Below the pieces are notes generated by a model. That model was not told the origin of the DNA and did no database searches. It was given only the letters and a program-made list of their open reading frames with translations. The translations under genes were made by a program, and so were the position numbers. Below, piece by piece: positions 52,714 to 61,184 of a stretch of DNA of 64,000 nt. This stretch comes from an uncultured Pseudomonadota bacterium (GTDB lineage Bacteria > Pseudomonadota > Gammaproteobacteria > Burkholderiales > Thiobacillaceae): positions 1 to 64,000 of the forward strand of contig CAILNT010000059.1 of the NCBI GenBank assembly GCA_903835655.1, read 5' to 3'. Numbering within the stretch: the first letter of the stretch is position 1; every line of letters begins with the position of its first letter.

Positions 52714-54711
52714 ATGCCCGCCGATCTCGCCGACCTCAATCCGCAACAGCGCCGTGCCGTGAAGTATCTCGACGGCCCGCTGCTCGTACTCGCCGGCGCC
52801 GGTTCCGGAAAAACCCGGGTGATCACCCGCAAGATCGCCTATCTCGTGGACGAATGTGGTATCGACGCCCGCCATATCGCCGCCATCACCTTTACCAACA
52901 AGGCCGCGCGGGAAATGCGCGAACGCGTCGGCGAATTACTGCCCGGCAAGCGGGGCAAAGGTCTGACCGTCTCCACTTTCCACTCCCTGGGGTTGCAGAT
53001 CCTGCGCCACGAGGCGCGTCGCATCGGCTACAAGCCGCGATTCTCTGTGCTCGATGCGGCGGACGCCCAGCAGATCCTGGCCGACATCCTCAAGACCAGC
53101 GACAAAAACAGCTTGCGCCAGGCCGCGGCCACCGTCTCCAACTGGAAGAACGCCCTGCTTACCCCGAGCGGCGCCCTGAGCGCCGCCGTGGACGAGGCCG
53201 AACGCCAGGTCGCGCTCGCCTATCGATCCTATCAGGACACCCTGCGCGCCTACCAGGCGATGGACTTCGATGACCTCATCCGCATGACCGTGCTGCTGTT
53301 CCAGGAACACCCGGAGGCGCTGGCCACCTGGCAGGGACGACTGCGTTATCTCCTGGTGGACGAATACCAGGACACCAATGGCGCCCAGTATGCCCTGCTG
53401 AAACTGCTTGCCGGCAGCGCCGGGCGCTTCACGGCAGTGGGCGACGACGACCAGGCAATCTACGCCTGGCGCGGCGCCGACGTCGAGAATCTGCGCCGCC
53501 TGGGGCAGGACTACTCAAGCCTGGCAATCATCCCGTTGACCCAGAATTACCGCTCCAGCCAGCGCATCCTCGCCGCTGCCAACAGCGTCATCGCTCATAA
53601 TCCACGCCTGCACGAGAAATCCCTGTGGAGCGAACACGGCCTGGGCGATCACATCGAACTGCTGCAATGTCGCGACGACCGCCACGAGGCCGAATCCGTG
53701 GCGCTGCGCATCTCCGCGCACAAATTCGAATACCGCACCCGCTTCGACGATTACGCCATCCTCTATCGCGGCAATCACCAGGCCAGGCTATTCGAGGAGG
53801 CTCTGCGCGAAGCCAAGATCCCCTACGTGCTATCCGGCGGGCAATCCTTCTTCGACAAGGCCGAGATCAAGGATTTATGCGCCTACATGCGCCTGATCGC
53901 CAACCCGGACGACGACCCCGCCTTCATCCGCGCGGCCACCACACCGCGGCGCGGAGTCGGCGTAGCCACCCTGGAAAAGCTGGGCGACCACGCCGGTGGG
54001 CGCCATATCAGCCTGTACGCGGCCGCCTTCGAGGCCGGCTTCCAGACCGCGATGCCGCCGCGCCAACTGGAACCGCTGCTGACCTTCTGCGACTTCATCG
54101 GCCGCACGGAGGAACGTGCGGAAAAGGAGGCGGCCGGCCCCCTGCTGGAAGAGTTGCTCGCCGCCATCCACTACGAGGAATGGCTGTACGACTCGGAAGA
54201 CGAGCGCGCCGCCCGCGCCCGCTGGTCCAATGTGCGCGAATTCGTCGACTGGCTGAGCAAGAAGGGCGAAGCCGACGGCAAGAACCTGATCGAACTTTCG
54301 CAAACCATCACCCTGATGAACCTCCTGGAAGGGCGCACCGACGAGGCGCCCGACGCCGTCCGGCTCTCCACCTTGCATGCCGCCAAAGGCCTGGAATATC
54401 CCTACGTCTACCTGGTGGGCGTGGAGGAAGAAATCCTGCCGCACCGGGAATGCCTGGAGGGCCCTCGCCTGGAAGAAGAGCGTCGACTCATGTATGTCGG
54501 CATCACCCGTGCCCAGCGTGGTCTCACCATCACCTGGTGCGGCAAGCGCCGGCGCGGTGGCGAGATGGCGACGTGCGAACCCTCGCGATTCCTGAACGAA
54601 ATCGACCAGAAGGAAGTCAAGCGCAGCGGCGCGCCGCAGGCCGGAGGCGAAGTCCGCGAAGAGGGCCGGCGCCGGCTTTCCGCGCTCAAAGCCATGTTGG
54701 GCTCAAGCTAG
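52714..54711 (+). CDS. rep: ATP-dependent DNA helicase Rep (UvrD/Rep superfamily I)
   Basis: 665 aa from the ATG at 52714; a TTG at 52711 is in frame. 3'-to-5' helicase used in replication restart. Walker A LAGAGSGKTRVI, motif Ia TFTNKAAREM, DEYQDTN, GDDDQAIYAWRGA, QNYRS, LSTLHAAKGLE, and VGITRAQRGL are all intact. Length fits Rep rather than UvrD (~720). GAGG in the end of repeat copy C is the likely ribosome-binding site. Marks the chromosomal edge of the downstream island. Confidence 0.95.
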   Translation: MPADLADLNPQQRRAVKYLDGPLLVLAGAGSGKTRVITRKIAYLVDECGIDARHIAAITFTNKAAREMRERVGELLPGKRGKGLTVSTFHSLGLQILRHEARRIGYKPRFSVLDAADAQQILADILKTSDKNSLRQAAATVSNWKNALLTPSGALSAAVDEAERQVALAYRSYQDTLRAYQAMDFDDLIRMTVLLFQEHPEALATWQGRLRYLLVDEYQDTNGAQYALLKLLAGSAGRFTAVGDDDQAIYAWRGADVENLRRLGQDYSSLAIIPLTQNYRSSQRILAAANSVIAHNPRLHEKSLWSEHGLGDHIELLQCRDDRHEAESVALRISAHKFEYRTRFDDYAILYRGNHQARLFEEALREAKIPYVLSGGQSFFDKAEIKDLCAYMRLIANPDDDPAFIRAATTPRRGVGVATLEKLGDHAGGRHISLYAAAFEAGFQTAMPPRQLEPLLTFCDFIGRTEERAEKEAAGPLLEELLAAIHYEEWLYDSEDERAARARWSNVREFVDWLSKKGEADGKNLIELSQTITLMNLLEGRTDEAPDAVRLSTLHAAKGLEYPYVYLVGVEEEILPHRECLEGPRLEEERRLMYVGITRAQRGLTITWCGKRRRGGEMATCEPSRFLNEIDQKEVKRSGAPQAGGEVREEGRRRLSALKAMLGSS

Positions 54712-54848
54712 AGCAGAATGATGTCGTACAATTCGGATGTTGTGTTTCTGGCGCTGTTGGCGACCTTCGATAAGCATGTAAGTAACTGATTTAACTTGAT
54801 TCGTCGTCTATTGCCGTCCATTGCCATCTAGTACAACCGCCAATAAAA

Positions 54849-54872
54849 TGTGTAGCTAGCTGTGTAGCTAGG
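54849..54872 (+). repeat. 12-bp tandem repeat before integrase
   Basis: TGTGTAGCTAGC followed directly by TGTGTAGCTAGG, 18 bp upstream of the integrase start. It could be an integrase arm-type site or part of att, but no matching second end is visible. Confidence 0.45.
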
Positions 54873-54889
54873 CTACTTTGAGGGCGATT

Positions 54890-55471
54890 ATGGCTGGAAG
54901 ATCCAAAGTCGTGGGCAAGCTCGACACGATCCAGCTGCAACACTGGATGCGTGCAGTCAAGAACGGTGAGCCCCTCTTTTCAAGAGACCCTGAAACTCAG
55001 GATGCCATCCTGCTCCCAATGCCCCTTGCCATCTCCGACGGGGGCGGGCTGACATTCACGCTTTCCAACGCCGGCACTGCAACCTGGATTCTGCGCTATC
55101 GGCATGGAGGCAGGCCCAGGGAACTTACCATCGGCAACTACCCCGACATTGGGTTGGCTGAAGCGCGAAAAGTCGCCCGTGAGAAGCGCGCGGAGATAGA
55201 CCGTGGCGGCGATCCAGCCGCAGACAAACGCAAGGCTACCGCAGAAGCATTTCGTGACTGGACTGTTCGCCAGTTGATCGAAGATTACCGGGAGAAGACC
55301 CTCGCCGGCCTCGGCAACAGCACACAACGGAGTTATGGCCGGAACCTGCTACGCATCGAAGCCAAGATGGGAGCATTGGCGGTATCGACGGTTACATCCT
55401 TGGACATCGTGACCTTGATCGAGAAAAGCAAAGCCACCTGGACAGAGTCGAACATAGTGGGACAGCGTTAA
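54890..55471 (+). pseudogene. Truncated tyrosine integrase (DUF4102 / P4-like)
   Basis: 193 aa remain of a family normally ~400 aa. Residues about 40-110 are the DUF4102 arm-binding domain (LTFTLSNAGTATWILRYRHGGRPREL, GNYPDIGLAEARKVAREKR). From about 125 comes the start of the SAM-like core-binding domain (VRQLIEDYREKTLAGLGNSTQRSYGRNLLRIE). The R-HxxR-Y catalytic domain is missing: the frame ends at GQR then stop. Marks the left end of a genomic island adjoining rep. Confidence 0.88.
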
Positions 55472-55694
55472 ACAGTTCGCGACATCGTTCGATGCCGAGC
55501 GGCTGGCGCGCAGCATCGCCGGGACAGCCTCTGTAAGCGCCGCTGAGCGGCTCTCTGCTGCACGTGCGGCCGTTGGTGGCCAGCTGCGCGCCAGAGGCCG
55601 TCAAATCAAGTTTGAGCAACACCCCCAGCTCGCCATGCGGCTAGGGGCAATCTGCTACCCGGTGCTTGGGCCTGATTCGCTGCCGTTCTGGTAG
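55470..55694 (+). pseudogene. Orphan C-terminal gene fragment
   Basis: An open frame of 74 codons without a start, joined to the integrase break and ending TAG at 55692-55694. Encodes a plausible alpha-rich tail (FDAERLARSIAG, ERLSAARAAVGGQLRARG, FEQHPQLAMRLG). Probably the 3' remnant of a gene cut by the deletion that also truncated the integrase. Parent family not recognised. Confidence 0.35.
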
Positions 55695-55816
55695 CCAGCC
55701 TACGTACTCAGTTCAGGCGGGTGACCTGTCGCGTTCAACTACAAACTTCACGCCCTGCCGTCCGAAGCGTATGATGTACAAGATACTGCACATCCTGTGC
55801 AGTTCAGGAGGCAGCC
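55695..55816. other. Leader of the Phd/ParE module
   Basis: 122 bp after the orphan fragment, holding the promoter and operator described at 55747-55803 and a GGAGG site (55807-55811). Nothing else seen. Confidence 0.6.
55747..55803 (+). promoter_or_regulatory. Promoter and operator of Phd/ParE module
   Basis: -35 TTCACG (55747-55752), 17-bp spacer, -10 TATGAT (55770-55775). A perfect dyad ACTGCACA-TCC-TGTGCAGT (55785-55803) overlaps the expected transcript start, the place for autorepression by the antitoxin. Confidence 0.75.
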
Positions 55817-56107
55817 ATGGGATTCGCAGCAAGCGACATCATTCCGCTTTCACATGCCCGCGCCAACTTCTCCGAGCTGGCCGAAGAGGTCAAGGCTGGC
55901 GCTGAAAAGATCATCACCAAGAACGGCGAGAGCTATGTCGCCATGATTGATGCGCAGCGCCTGGACTACTACCACCAGCTGGAGCATGAGCGCATCCATC
56001 TGCTCCTGATCGAAGAGGCCGGCAAGGGGCTTGAAGATGTCGCCGCTGGTCGGGTCCAGGATGCCCGCGCTGCCCTCCAGAAGATCAAACGCCGTCGCGC
56101 AGCCTGA
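55817..56107 (+). CDS. Phd/YefM-family antitoxin
   Basis: 96 aa, GGAGG 5 nt upstream. N-terminal Phd/YefM DNA-binding fold (IIPLSHARANFSELAEEVKAG, KIITKNGESYVAMI). The helical C-terminal tail is basic (KIKRRRAA) and should wrap the toxin. Likely represses its own promoter through the dyad at 55785-55803. The toxin gene follows after 18 nt. Confidence 0.9.
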   Translation: MGFAASDIIPLSHARANFSELAEEVKAGAEKIITKNGESYVAMIDAQRLDYYHQLEHERIHLLLIEEAGKGLEDVAAGRVQDARAALQKIKRRRAA

Positions 56108-56125
56108 CAGGCAGGAGCAAGGACG

Positions 56126-56530
56126 GTGGCAAAAAAATCGGTCGTCAAGTTCACCCAGAACTTCGAGCGCAACCTCGAAGACATCGAGGCGTTCCTGATC
56201 GAAGCCGAGGCCCCGCAGGCGTTCGACGACCTGCTCGACGAGTTGCTGGCGAGCGTGATCCCTAACCTTGAGCGTTTCCCCGACATGGGACGGCCCTTCC
56301 TCGCAAGGCAGCCGCATTCCGTCGAGACCACGAACGCGCTGGAACGCCTGAAGAAACAGCTAGCCACGCTGTTCCCCGAGTCAGCAGTGCTTCGCGAGTA
56401 CATCCTTGCCAGCTACCTGCTGCTGTATGCGCGGATCGACGGAACTCTCTATCTGCTGGCGATCAGGCATCACCGGCAGCTCTCCTTCGATTTCGAGTCC
56501 CATTGGGGACCGACCCCATCTCTTCCCTAG
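56126..56530 (+). CDS. RelE/ParE-superfamily toxin
   Basis: 134 aa from GTG at 56126. RelE/ParE fold: FTQNFERNLEDIEAFLIEA at the N-terminus, central FPDMGRPFL, then YLLLYARIDGTLYLLAIRHHRQ, the beta strands with terminal basic residues. A little longer than typical ParE (~100 aa). Target (gyrase or ribosome) cannot be decided. SNF2 helicase gene begins 33 nt downstream. Confidence 0.87.
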   Translation: MAKKSVVKFTQNFERNLEDIEAFLIEAEAPQAFDDLLDELLASVIPNLERFPDMGRPFLARQPHSVETTNALERLKKQLATLFPESAVLREYILASYLLLYARIDGTLYLLAIRHHRQLSFDFESHWGPTPSLP

Positions 56531-56563
56531 GATTGCCGGTGCATAAGGGAGAATAGCCAACCG

Positions 56564-59500
56564 ATGTCCTACAGCCCGCACCAGCTCGCCTACTTCGCGC
56601 ATCAGCTTACCCGCCGTGCCGCGTCCAACTCGATGGACCGCATGGCCGGTGCACTGCTGGACGCACAAGTCGATCTGAATCCGCACCAGATCGACGCGGC
56701 GCTGTTTGCCACGAGCAATCCGCTGTCCAAGGGTGCCATCCTTGCCGACGAGGTAGGTCTCGGCAAAACCATCGAAGCCGGCCTGTTGATTGCCCAGCGC
56801 TGGGCCGAGCGCAAACGTCGCATCCTCATCATCACGCCCGCCAACCTGCGCAAGCAATGGCACCAGGAGCTGGCCGACAAGTTCGGCATCACCGCCAGCA
56901 TCCTTGAGTCCAGGTCATACCGGCAAGCCCTCAAAGACGGCGCGCAAAATCCGTTTGATGGACACGGCAAGGGTGGAACGCTGCTCATTTGTTCCTATCA
57001 GTTCGCCGCCGGCAAGGCCAACCAGGTTCAATCCGTTCCCTGGGATTTGGTCGTCATCGACGAGGCGCACCGTCTGCGCAACGTCTACAAGCCGGAGAAC
57101 AAAACGGCCCGCATCCTGCGCGACGCTCTGACACTCCCGCACAAGGTCTTGCTCACGGCCACGCCGCTACAGAATTCGCTGCTCGAACTCTACGGCCTGA
57201 TCAGCTTTGTCGATGAGCGGGTCTTCGGCGATCTCGATAGCTTTCGCGCCCAGTTCGGCCAGCTCAAGGAAGCTGCCAGCCGGGTTTGCCAACTGAGCGC
57301 GCTCAAGAACCGCATACAGCCGATCTGCAAGCGCACCCTGCGCCGGCAGGTCGAGGCCTACGTCAAATACACCCGCCGCATACCGATGCTGCAAGAGTTT
57401 GTGCCGGGTGCCGACGAAACCAGGCTCTACAACGATGTCTCGGAATTCCTGCAACGGCCATCGCTGTACGCCTTGCCCAACAGCCAGCGGCAGCTGATTA
57501 CGCTGGTTTTGCGCAAGCTGCTGGCGTCGTCGACCTTCGCCATCGCTGGGGCGCTGGAAACCCTCATCAAGCGGCTCAGTGGCCAACTCAGTGGCCAACT
57601 CTCGCAAACCCTCGACGATAAGGCAGCAAGTACAGACCTGGCCGAAGAACTCGACCAGGACTATGAAGCCCTCGACGAACTGGCCGACGAGTCTGATGCC
57701 GCCGCAGACGCCAGCACCAAGGCCACAAACGAAACTACAGCCGCAGCGGAAATCGCCGCCATCAGGGCCGAGGTCAGCGAACTCGAATCGTTCCGCAATC
57801 TGGCCATCTCCATCACGGAGAACGCCAAGGGCACCGCGCTGCTGCAAGCGCTCAACGTTGCCTTCAAGAAGCTGGATGAACTCGGCGCGGCCAAGAAGGC
57901 CCTGGTCTTCACCGAGTCCCGGCGCACTCAAGACTACCTATTGAAGCTGCTTGCCGGAACCGAGTATGGCCCCGGTGTCGTGCTCTTCAATGGCAGCAAC
58001 AGCGATGCCAAGGCCAAGGAAATCTACACCGCTTGGATCGCACGACATGCCGGCACCGACCGTGTAACCGGCTCACGGACTGCCGATACGCGGGCCGCAC
58101 TGGTCGATTATTTCCGCGATTTTTCTGGCAAAAGCGGCAGCATCATGATCGCCACCGAAGCGGGCGCCGAGGGCATCAACCTTCAGTTCTGCTCGATGGT
58201 CATCAACTACGACCTGCCTTGGAATCCGCAGCGCATCGAACAACGCATCGGGCGCTGCCACCGCTACGGCCAGAAGGTCGACGTGGTCGTGGTCAATTTC
58301 CTGAACCGCGACAACGAGGCCGACCGCCGCGTCTATCAACTGCTCGCGCAGAAATTCCAGCTCTTCGATGGGGTCTTCGGAGCCAGCGATGAAGTGCTCG
58401 GCGCGGTGGAGTCCGGCGTCGATTTCGAGCGACGTATTGCAGAGATTTACCAGACTTGCCGCCATCCCGAGGCCATCCATACCGCCTTCGAGCAGTTGCA
58501 ACTCGATCTGGCCGGCGAGATTTCCGACGCCATGCTGGGCGCCCGCAAGGCGCTGCTGGAGAATTTTGACGAGGAAGTCCAGGAGCGGCTTCGACTGCGC
58601 AACCTGGATGCCCGCGCCTCCCTCGGCAAGCTGGAGCGTCTCTTGATGCGCTTCACCCGTGCCGCGCTCAACGGGCATGCGAGTTTCGACCACGACGATA
58701 CCGGCTTCCTGCTTCATTCACTCCCCTCGCCCGCTTGCGGGAGAGGGGCCGGGGGGGAGGGCATCCCCCTCGGCCGCTATGAGTTGCCGCGCCGGAGTGA
58801 AGAAGCCCACATCTACCGGCTGGGGCACCCACTCGCGCAGGGATTGATCGACCAGGCCCAGCGTGCGCCGCTGTCGCCCAGCAAACTGGTATTCGATTAC
58901 GAGGCCTACGGTGCCAAGGTGTCGGTCATCGAAGGCCTACGAGGTAAGCAAGGGGTACTGGCGGTCCAGCATCTGCGGATTCAATCACTCGGCGCTACCG
59001 AAGGACATCTGCTGGCCGCCGCCACGGACACCTACGGAGCAGCCTACGATCAGGACATCACGGATCGCCTGCTCGGCATGCCGGGGCGTGCAACGCCGTT
59101 GCCACGCGCCGACAATGCATCCGTTCAGCAATCCGCATCCAGCGACCAGGCCCTATCTCAGCAAGACATGCTCGATTTCGCCGCCGCCAATGTGCCCATC
59201 CCGCCGACCCTCCAGCAGCAGATCGACCAGCAGAAGGCCCGTGTCATCACGGACCTTGAGTCACGCAACCTGAGCTTCTTTACTCAGGAAACAGAAAAGC
59301 TCGATGCCTGGGCGGACGACCTGAAGGTCGGCCTTGAGCGCGAGATCAAGGAGCTTGACCGGCAGATCAAGGAAGCGCGAACCAGGAGCAAAGGCGCGGC
59401 AACCCTTGCCGACAAGCTGCAAGCGCAAAAGGAACAGCGCGACCTCGAAGGGCAGCGCGACAAGAAGCGCCGGGAACTGTTTAACCGGCAAGATGAAATC

Positions 59501-59599
59501 CAGGCACGACGCGACCAACTGATCGAAGAGCTTGAACGTCAGTTGGGCCAGAAAATCTCGCAGCGAACGCTGTTCTGTTGTGAATGGGTAGTTCAGTGA
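56564..59599 (+). CDS. SNF2/RapA-like superfamily 2 helicase of a defence operon
   Basis: 1011 aa. ATPase motifs: ADEVGLGKTIEAGL (Walker A, about 59-72), VVIDEAHRLRN (DEAH, about 162-172), LTATPLQNSLLELYGL; C-lobe IATEAGAEGINLQFC (about 528) and RIEQRIGRCHRYGQ. An acidic insert (about 345-415) separates the lobes, and a long coiled coil (about 880-995) ends the protein. No nuclease motif seen. Residues about 719-734 (SLPSPACGRGAGGEG) are encoded by an inserted REP palindrome. Similar helicases occur in DISARM-, Hma- and other R-M-like systems, but the gene set here matches none exactly. Confidence 0.88.
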   Translation: MSYSPHQLAYFAHQLTRRAASNSMDRMAGALLDAQVDLNPHQIDAALFATSNPLSKGAILADEVGLGKTIEAGLLIAQRWAERKRRILIITPANLRKQWHQELADKFGITASILESRSYRQALKDGAQNPFDGHGKGGTLLICSYQFAAGKANQVQSVPWDLVVIDEAHRLRNVYKPENKTARILRDALTLPHKVLLTATPLQNSLLELYGLISFVDERVFGDLDSFRAQFGQLKEAASRVCQLSALKNRIQPICKRTLRRQVEAYVKYTRRIPMLQEFVPGADETRLYNDVSEFLQRPSLYALPNSQRQLITLVLRKLLASSTFAIAGALETLIKRLSGQLSGQLSQTLDDKAASTDLAEELDQDYEALDELADESDAAADASTKATNETTAAAEIAAIRAEVSELESFRNLAISITENAKGTALLQALNVAFKKLDELGAAKKALVFTESRRTQDYLLKLLAGTEYGPGVVLFNGSNSDAKAKEIYTAWIARHAGTDRVTGSRTADTRAALVDYFRDFSGKSGSIMIATEAGAEGINLQFCSMVINYDLPWNPQRIEQRIGRCHRYGQKVDVVVVNFLNRDNEADRRVYQLLAQKFQLFDGVFGASDEVLGAVESGVDFERRIAEIYQTCRHPEAIHTAFEQLQLDLAGEISDAMLGARKALLENFDEEVQERLRLRNLDARASLGKLERLLMRFTRAALNGHASFDHDDTGFLLHSLPSPACGRGAGGEGIPLGRYELPRRSEEAHIYRLGHPLAQGLIDQAQRAPLSPSKLVFDYEAYGAKVSVIEGLRGKQGVLAVQHLRIQSLGATEGHLLAAATDTYGAAYDQDITDRLLGMPGRATPLPRADNASVQQSASSDQALSQQDMLDFAAANVPIPPTLQQQIDQQKARVITDLESRNLSFFTQETEKLDAWADDLKVGLEREIKELDRQIKEARTRSKGAATLADKLQAQKEQRDLEGQRDKKRRELFNRQDEIQARRDQLIEELERQLGQKISQRTLFCCEWVVQ
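58721..58770 (+). repeat. REP palindrome inserted in frame in the helicase gene
   Basis: CTCCCCTCGCCCGCTTGCGGGAGAGGGG-type palindrome plus G-rich tail, same family as 44050-44075. Length and frame are compatible with an uninterrupted ORF; it adds about 16 residues rich in Gly, Pro and Ser. Confidence 0.85.
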
Positions 59600-59646
59600 A
59601 ACGCCATACGAGCCCACCCGACCACAACAATTGCATGGAGAAATAA

Positions 59647-59937
59647 ATGGATAGAACTTACGCCATCGAACTGCTTACTCGCAGCAAGCCTGAGCTAGCC
59701 GCTCGCTTCGGAGTAACGGGTCTTGCCCTGTTCGGTTCAACCGCCCGCGACGTCGCACGAAGCGACAGCGACATTGACGTCCTGGTCGCCTTCGACGGTC
59801 CCGCGACCTCGGAACGTTACTTCGGCGTTCAGTTCTATCTCGAAGACCTGTTCGGCGCGCCGATTGATCTCGTGACCGAGAAAGCCCTGCGTCCCGAGTT
59901 GCGCCCATTCGTCGAAAAGGAGGCCGTCCATGTCTGA
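59647..59937 (+). CDS. MNT-type nucleotidyltransferase antitoxin (MntA)
   Basis: 96 aa. Minimal nucleotidyltransferase motif LFGSTARDVARSDSDIDVLV (GSx9-10DxD) with both aspartates. Overlaps the HEPN gene by 8 nt. As in MntA/HepT, it should AMPylate and neutralise the HEPN RNase. Unlike the copy at 16598 it has the normal MntA sequence pattern and sits in the defence operon, 47 nt after the helicase gene. Confidence 0.92.
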   Translation: MDRTYAIELLTRSKPELAARFGVTGLALFGSTARDVARSDSDIDVLVAFDGPATSERYFGVQFYLEDLFGAPIDLVTEKALRPELRPFVEKEAVHV

Positions 59938-60286
59938 CCCAGTGGAACGGGCATGGCGTTTCTACCTCGACGACATGATCGCTTTTGCCGAGAAGACCAT
60001 TGCCTACACCGATGGCCTTGACCAGGCTGCATTCGTCGCCAGCGGATTGAATTACGACGCCACCGTGCGCAACCTCGAACTGATCGGCGAGGCCGCGACG
60101 CACATCCCGGATGCCGTGCGCGCCGCCAATCCCCAACTGCCGTGGCGGCTCATCATCGCCACCCGCAACCGGTTGATTCACGCCTACCTGGGGATCGACA
60201 ACGACACCTTGTGGAGCATTATCCAAAGCGACATTCCGGCCCTGTTGCCACAACTGCACGAACTCAGGGATCGGACGATAGGGTGA
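59930..60286 (+). CDS. HEPN toxin HepT
   Basis: 118 aa, normal HepT size. RNRLIHAYLG gives the R-x4-H-x-Y active-site motif (about residues 85-91); the Tyr is the AMPylation target in the characterised family. The downstream dinD gene starts 4 nt later, so toxin and defence genes share a transcript. Confidence 0.92.
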   Translation: MSDPVERAWRFYLDDMIAFAEKTIAYTDGLDQAAFVASGLNYDATVRNLELIGEAATHIPDAVRAANPQLPWRLIIATRNRLIHAYLGIDNDTLWSIIQSDIPALLPQLHELRDRTIG

Positions 60287-60290
60287 ACCA

Positions 60291-61181
60291 GTGAACAAAC
60301 AACTGCCAACGCAAGGCACCCGGACGTTCGAGGAACTGAGGCAGACCAACGAGCATGGCGCGGAGTACTGGAGCGCCCGTGACTTGCAGTCCATGCTCGG
60401 ATACAGCCAGTGGCGGCGTTTTGAGGATGCCGTCAAGCGGGCTATGACTTCCTGCGAAACCTCCGGAAACAACCCTGAGCATCACTTTGCCGGCGCCGGC
60501 AAACCGATCACCGGCGGCAAAGGTGCGGTTCAGTTGGTTGAGGACTATCATCTTTCCCGCTTCGCCTGCTACCTCATTGCCCAGAACGGCGACCCGCGTA
60601 AACCGGAAATCGCCCAAGCTCAGAAATACTTTGCTGTCCAGGCCCGCCGGCAGGAGCTTAGCGACCAGGCTGCCGCCGACATGGAACGGCTCGATCTGCG
60701 CAAGCAAACCAGCGAAGAGTTCAAGGCACTCTCCGGTGCCGCGCAAGACGCTGGCGTACAGAGCAAGATGTTTGGCGTGTTCCACGATGCCGGTTACAAA
60801 GGCTTGTACGGTGGCCTTGGCGGCGCAGCCATCAAGGCACGCAAGGCCATCCCGGAAAAAGACAATCTGCTGGACCGGATGAACGCCACCGAACTCGCCG
60901 CCAATCAGTTCCGCGTGACCCAAACGCGGGACAAGCTGGCACGCGACGGGATTCGCAATCAGACACAAGCGATCCAGACCCACGAGCAGGTCGGCAAGGA
61001 AGTCCGCGATGCCATCAAGCGTATCGGTGGCACCCCGCCCGAGCAGATTCCGCCGGCGGAGCACATCAAGGAAGTCGAAAAACGGCTGAAAAACGCAACG
61101 CCAAAGCTGGAGCTGTACGAGCGTGAAGCGGGAGGATTGTTGGGCAGAACGGAGAGAAAATCCGGGATGAACGAGGAGTGA
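60291..61181 (+). CDS. dinD: DNA-damage-inducible protein D
   Basis: 296 aa from GTG at 60291. DinD family: TFEELRQTNEHGAEYWSARDL and LGYSQWRRFEDAVKRA at the N-terminus (Bro-N-like fold), then FACYLIAQNGDPRKPEIAQAQ and an ordered helical middle. E. coli DinD is LexA-regulated and inhibits RecA filaments in vitro. No LexA box is visible here, and the gene is buried in an operon (3-4 nt spacing on both sides), so regulation is probably by read-through. Confidence 0.9.
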   Translation: MNKQLPTQGTRTFEELRQTNEHGAEYWSARDLQSMLGYSQWRRFEDAVKRAMTSCETSGNNPEHHFAGAGKPITGGKGAVQLVEDYHLSRFACYLIAQNGDPRKPEIAQAQKYFAVQARRQELSDQAAADMERLDLRKQTSEEFKALSGAAQDAGVQSKMFGVFHDAGYKGLYGGLGGAAIKARKAIPEKDNLLDRMNATELAANQFRVTQTRDKLARDGIRNQTQAIQTHEQVGKEVRDAIKRIGGTPPEQIPPAEHIKEVEKRLKNATPKLELYEREAGGLLGRTERKSGMNEE

Positions 61182-61184
61182 CCC

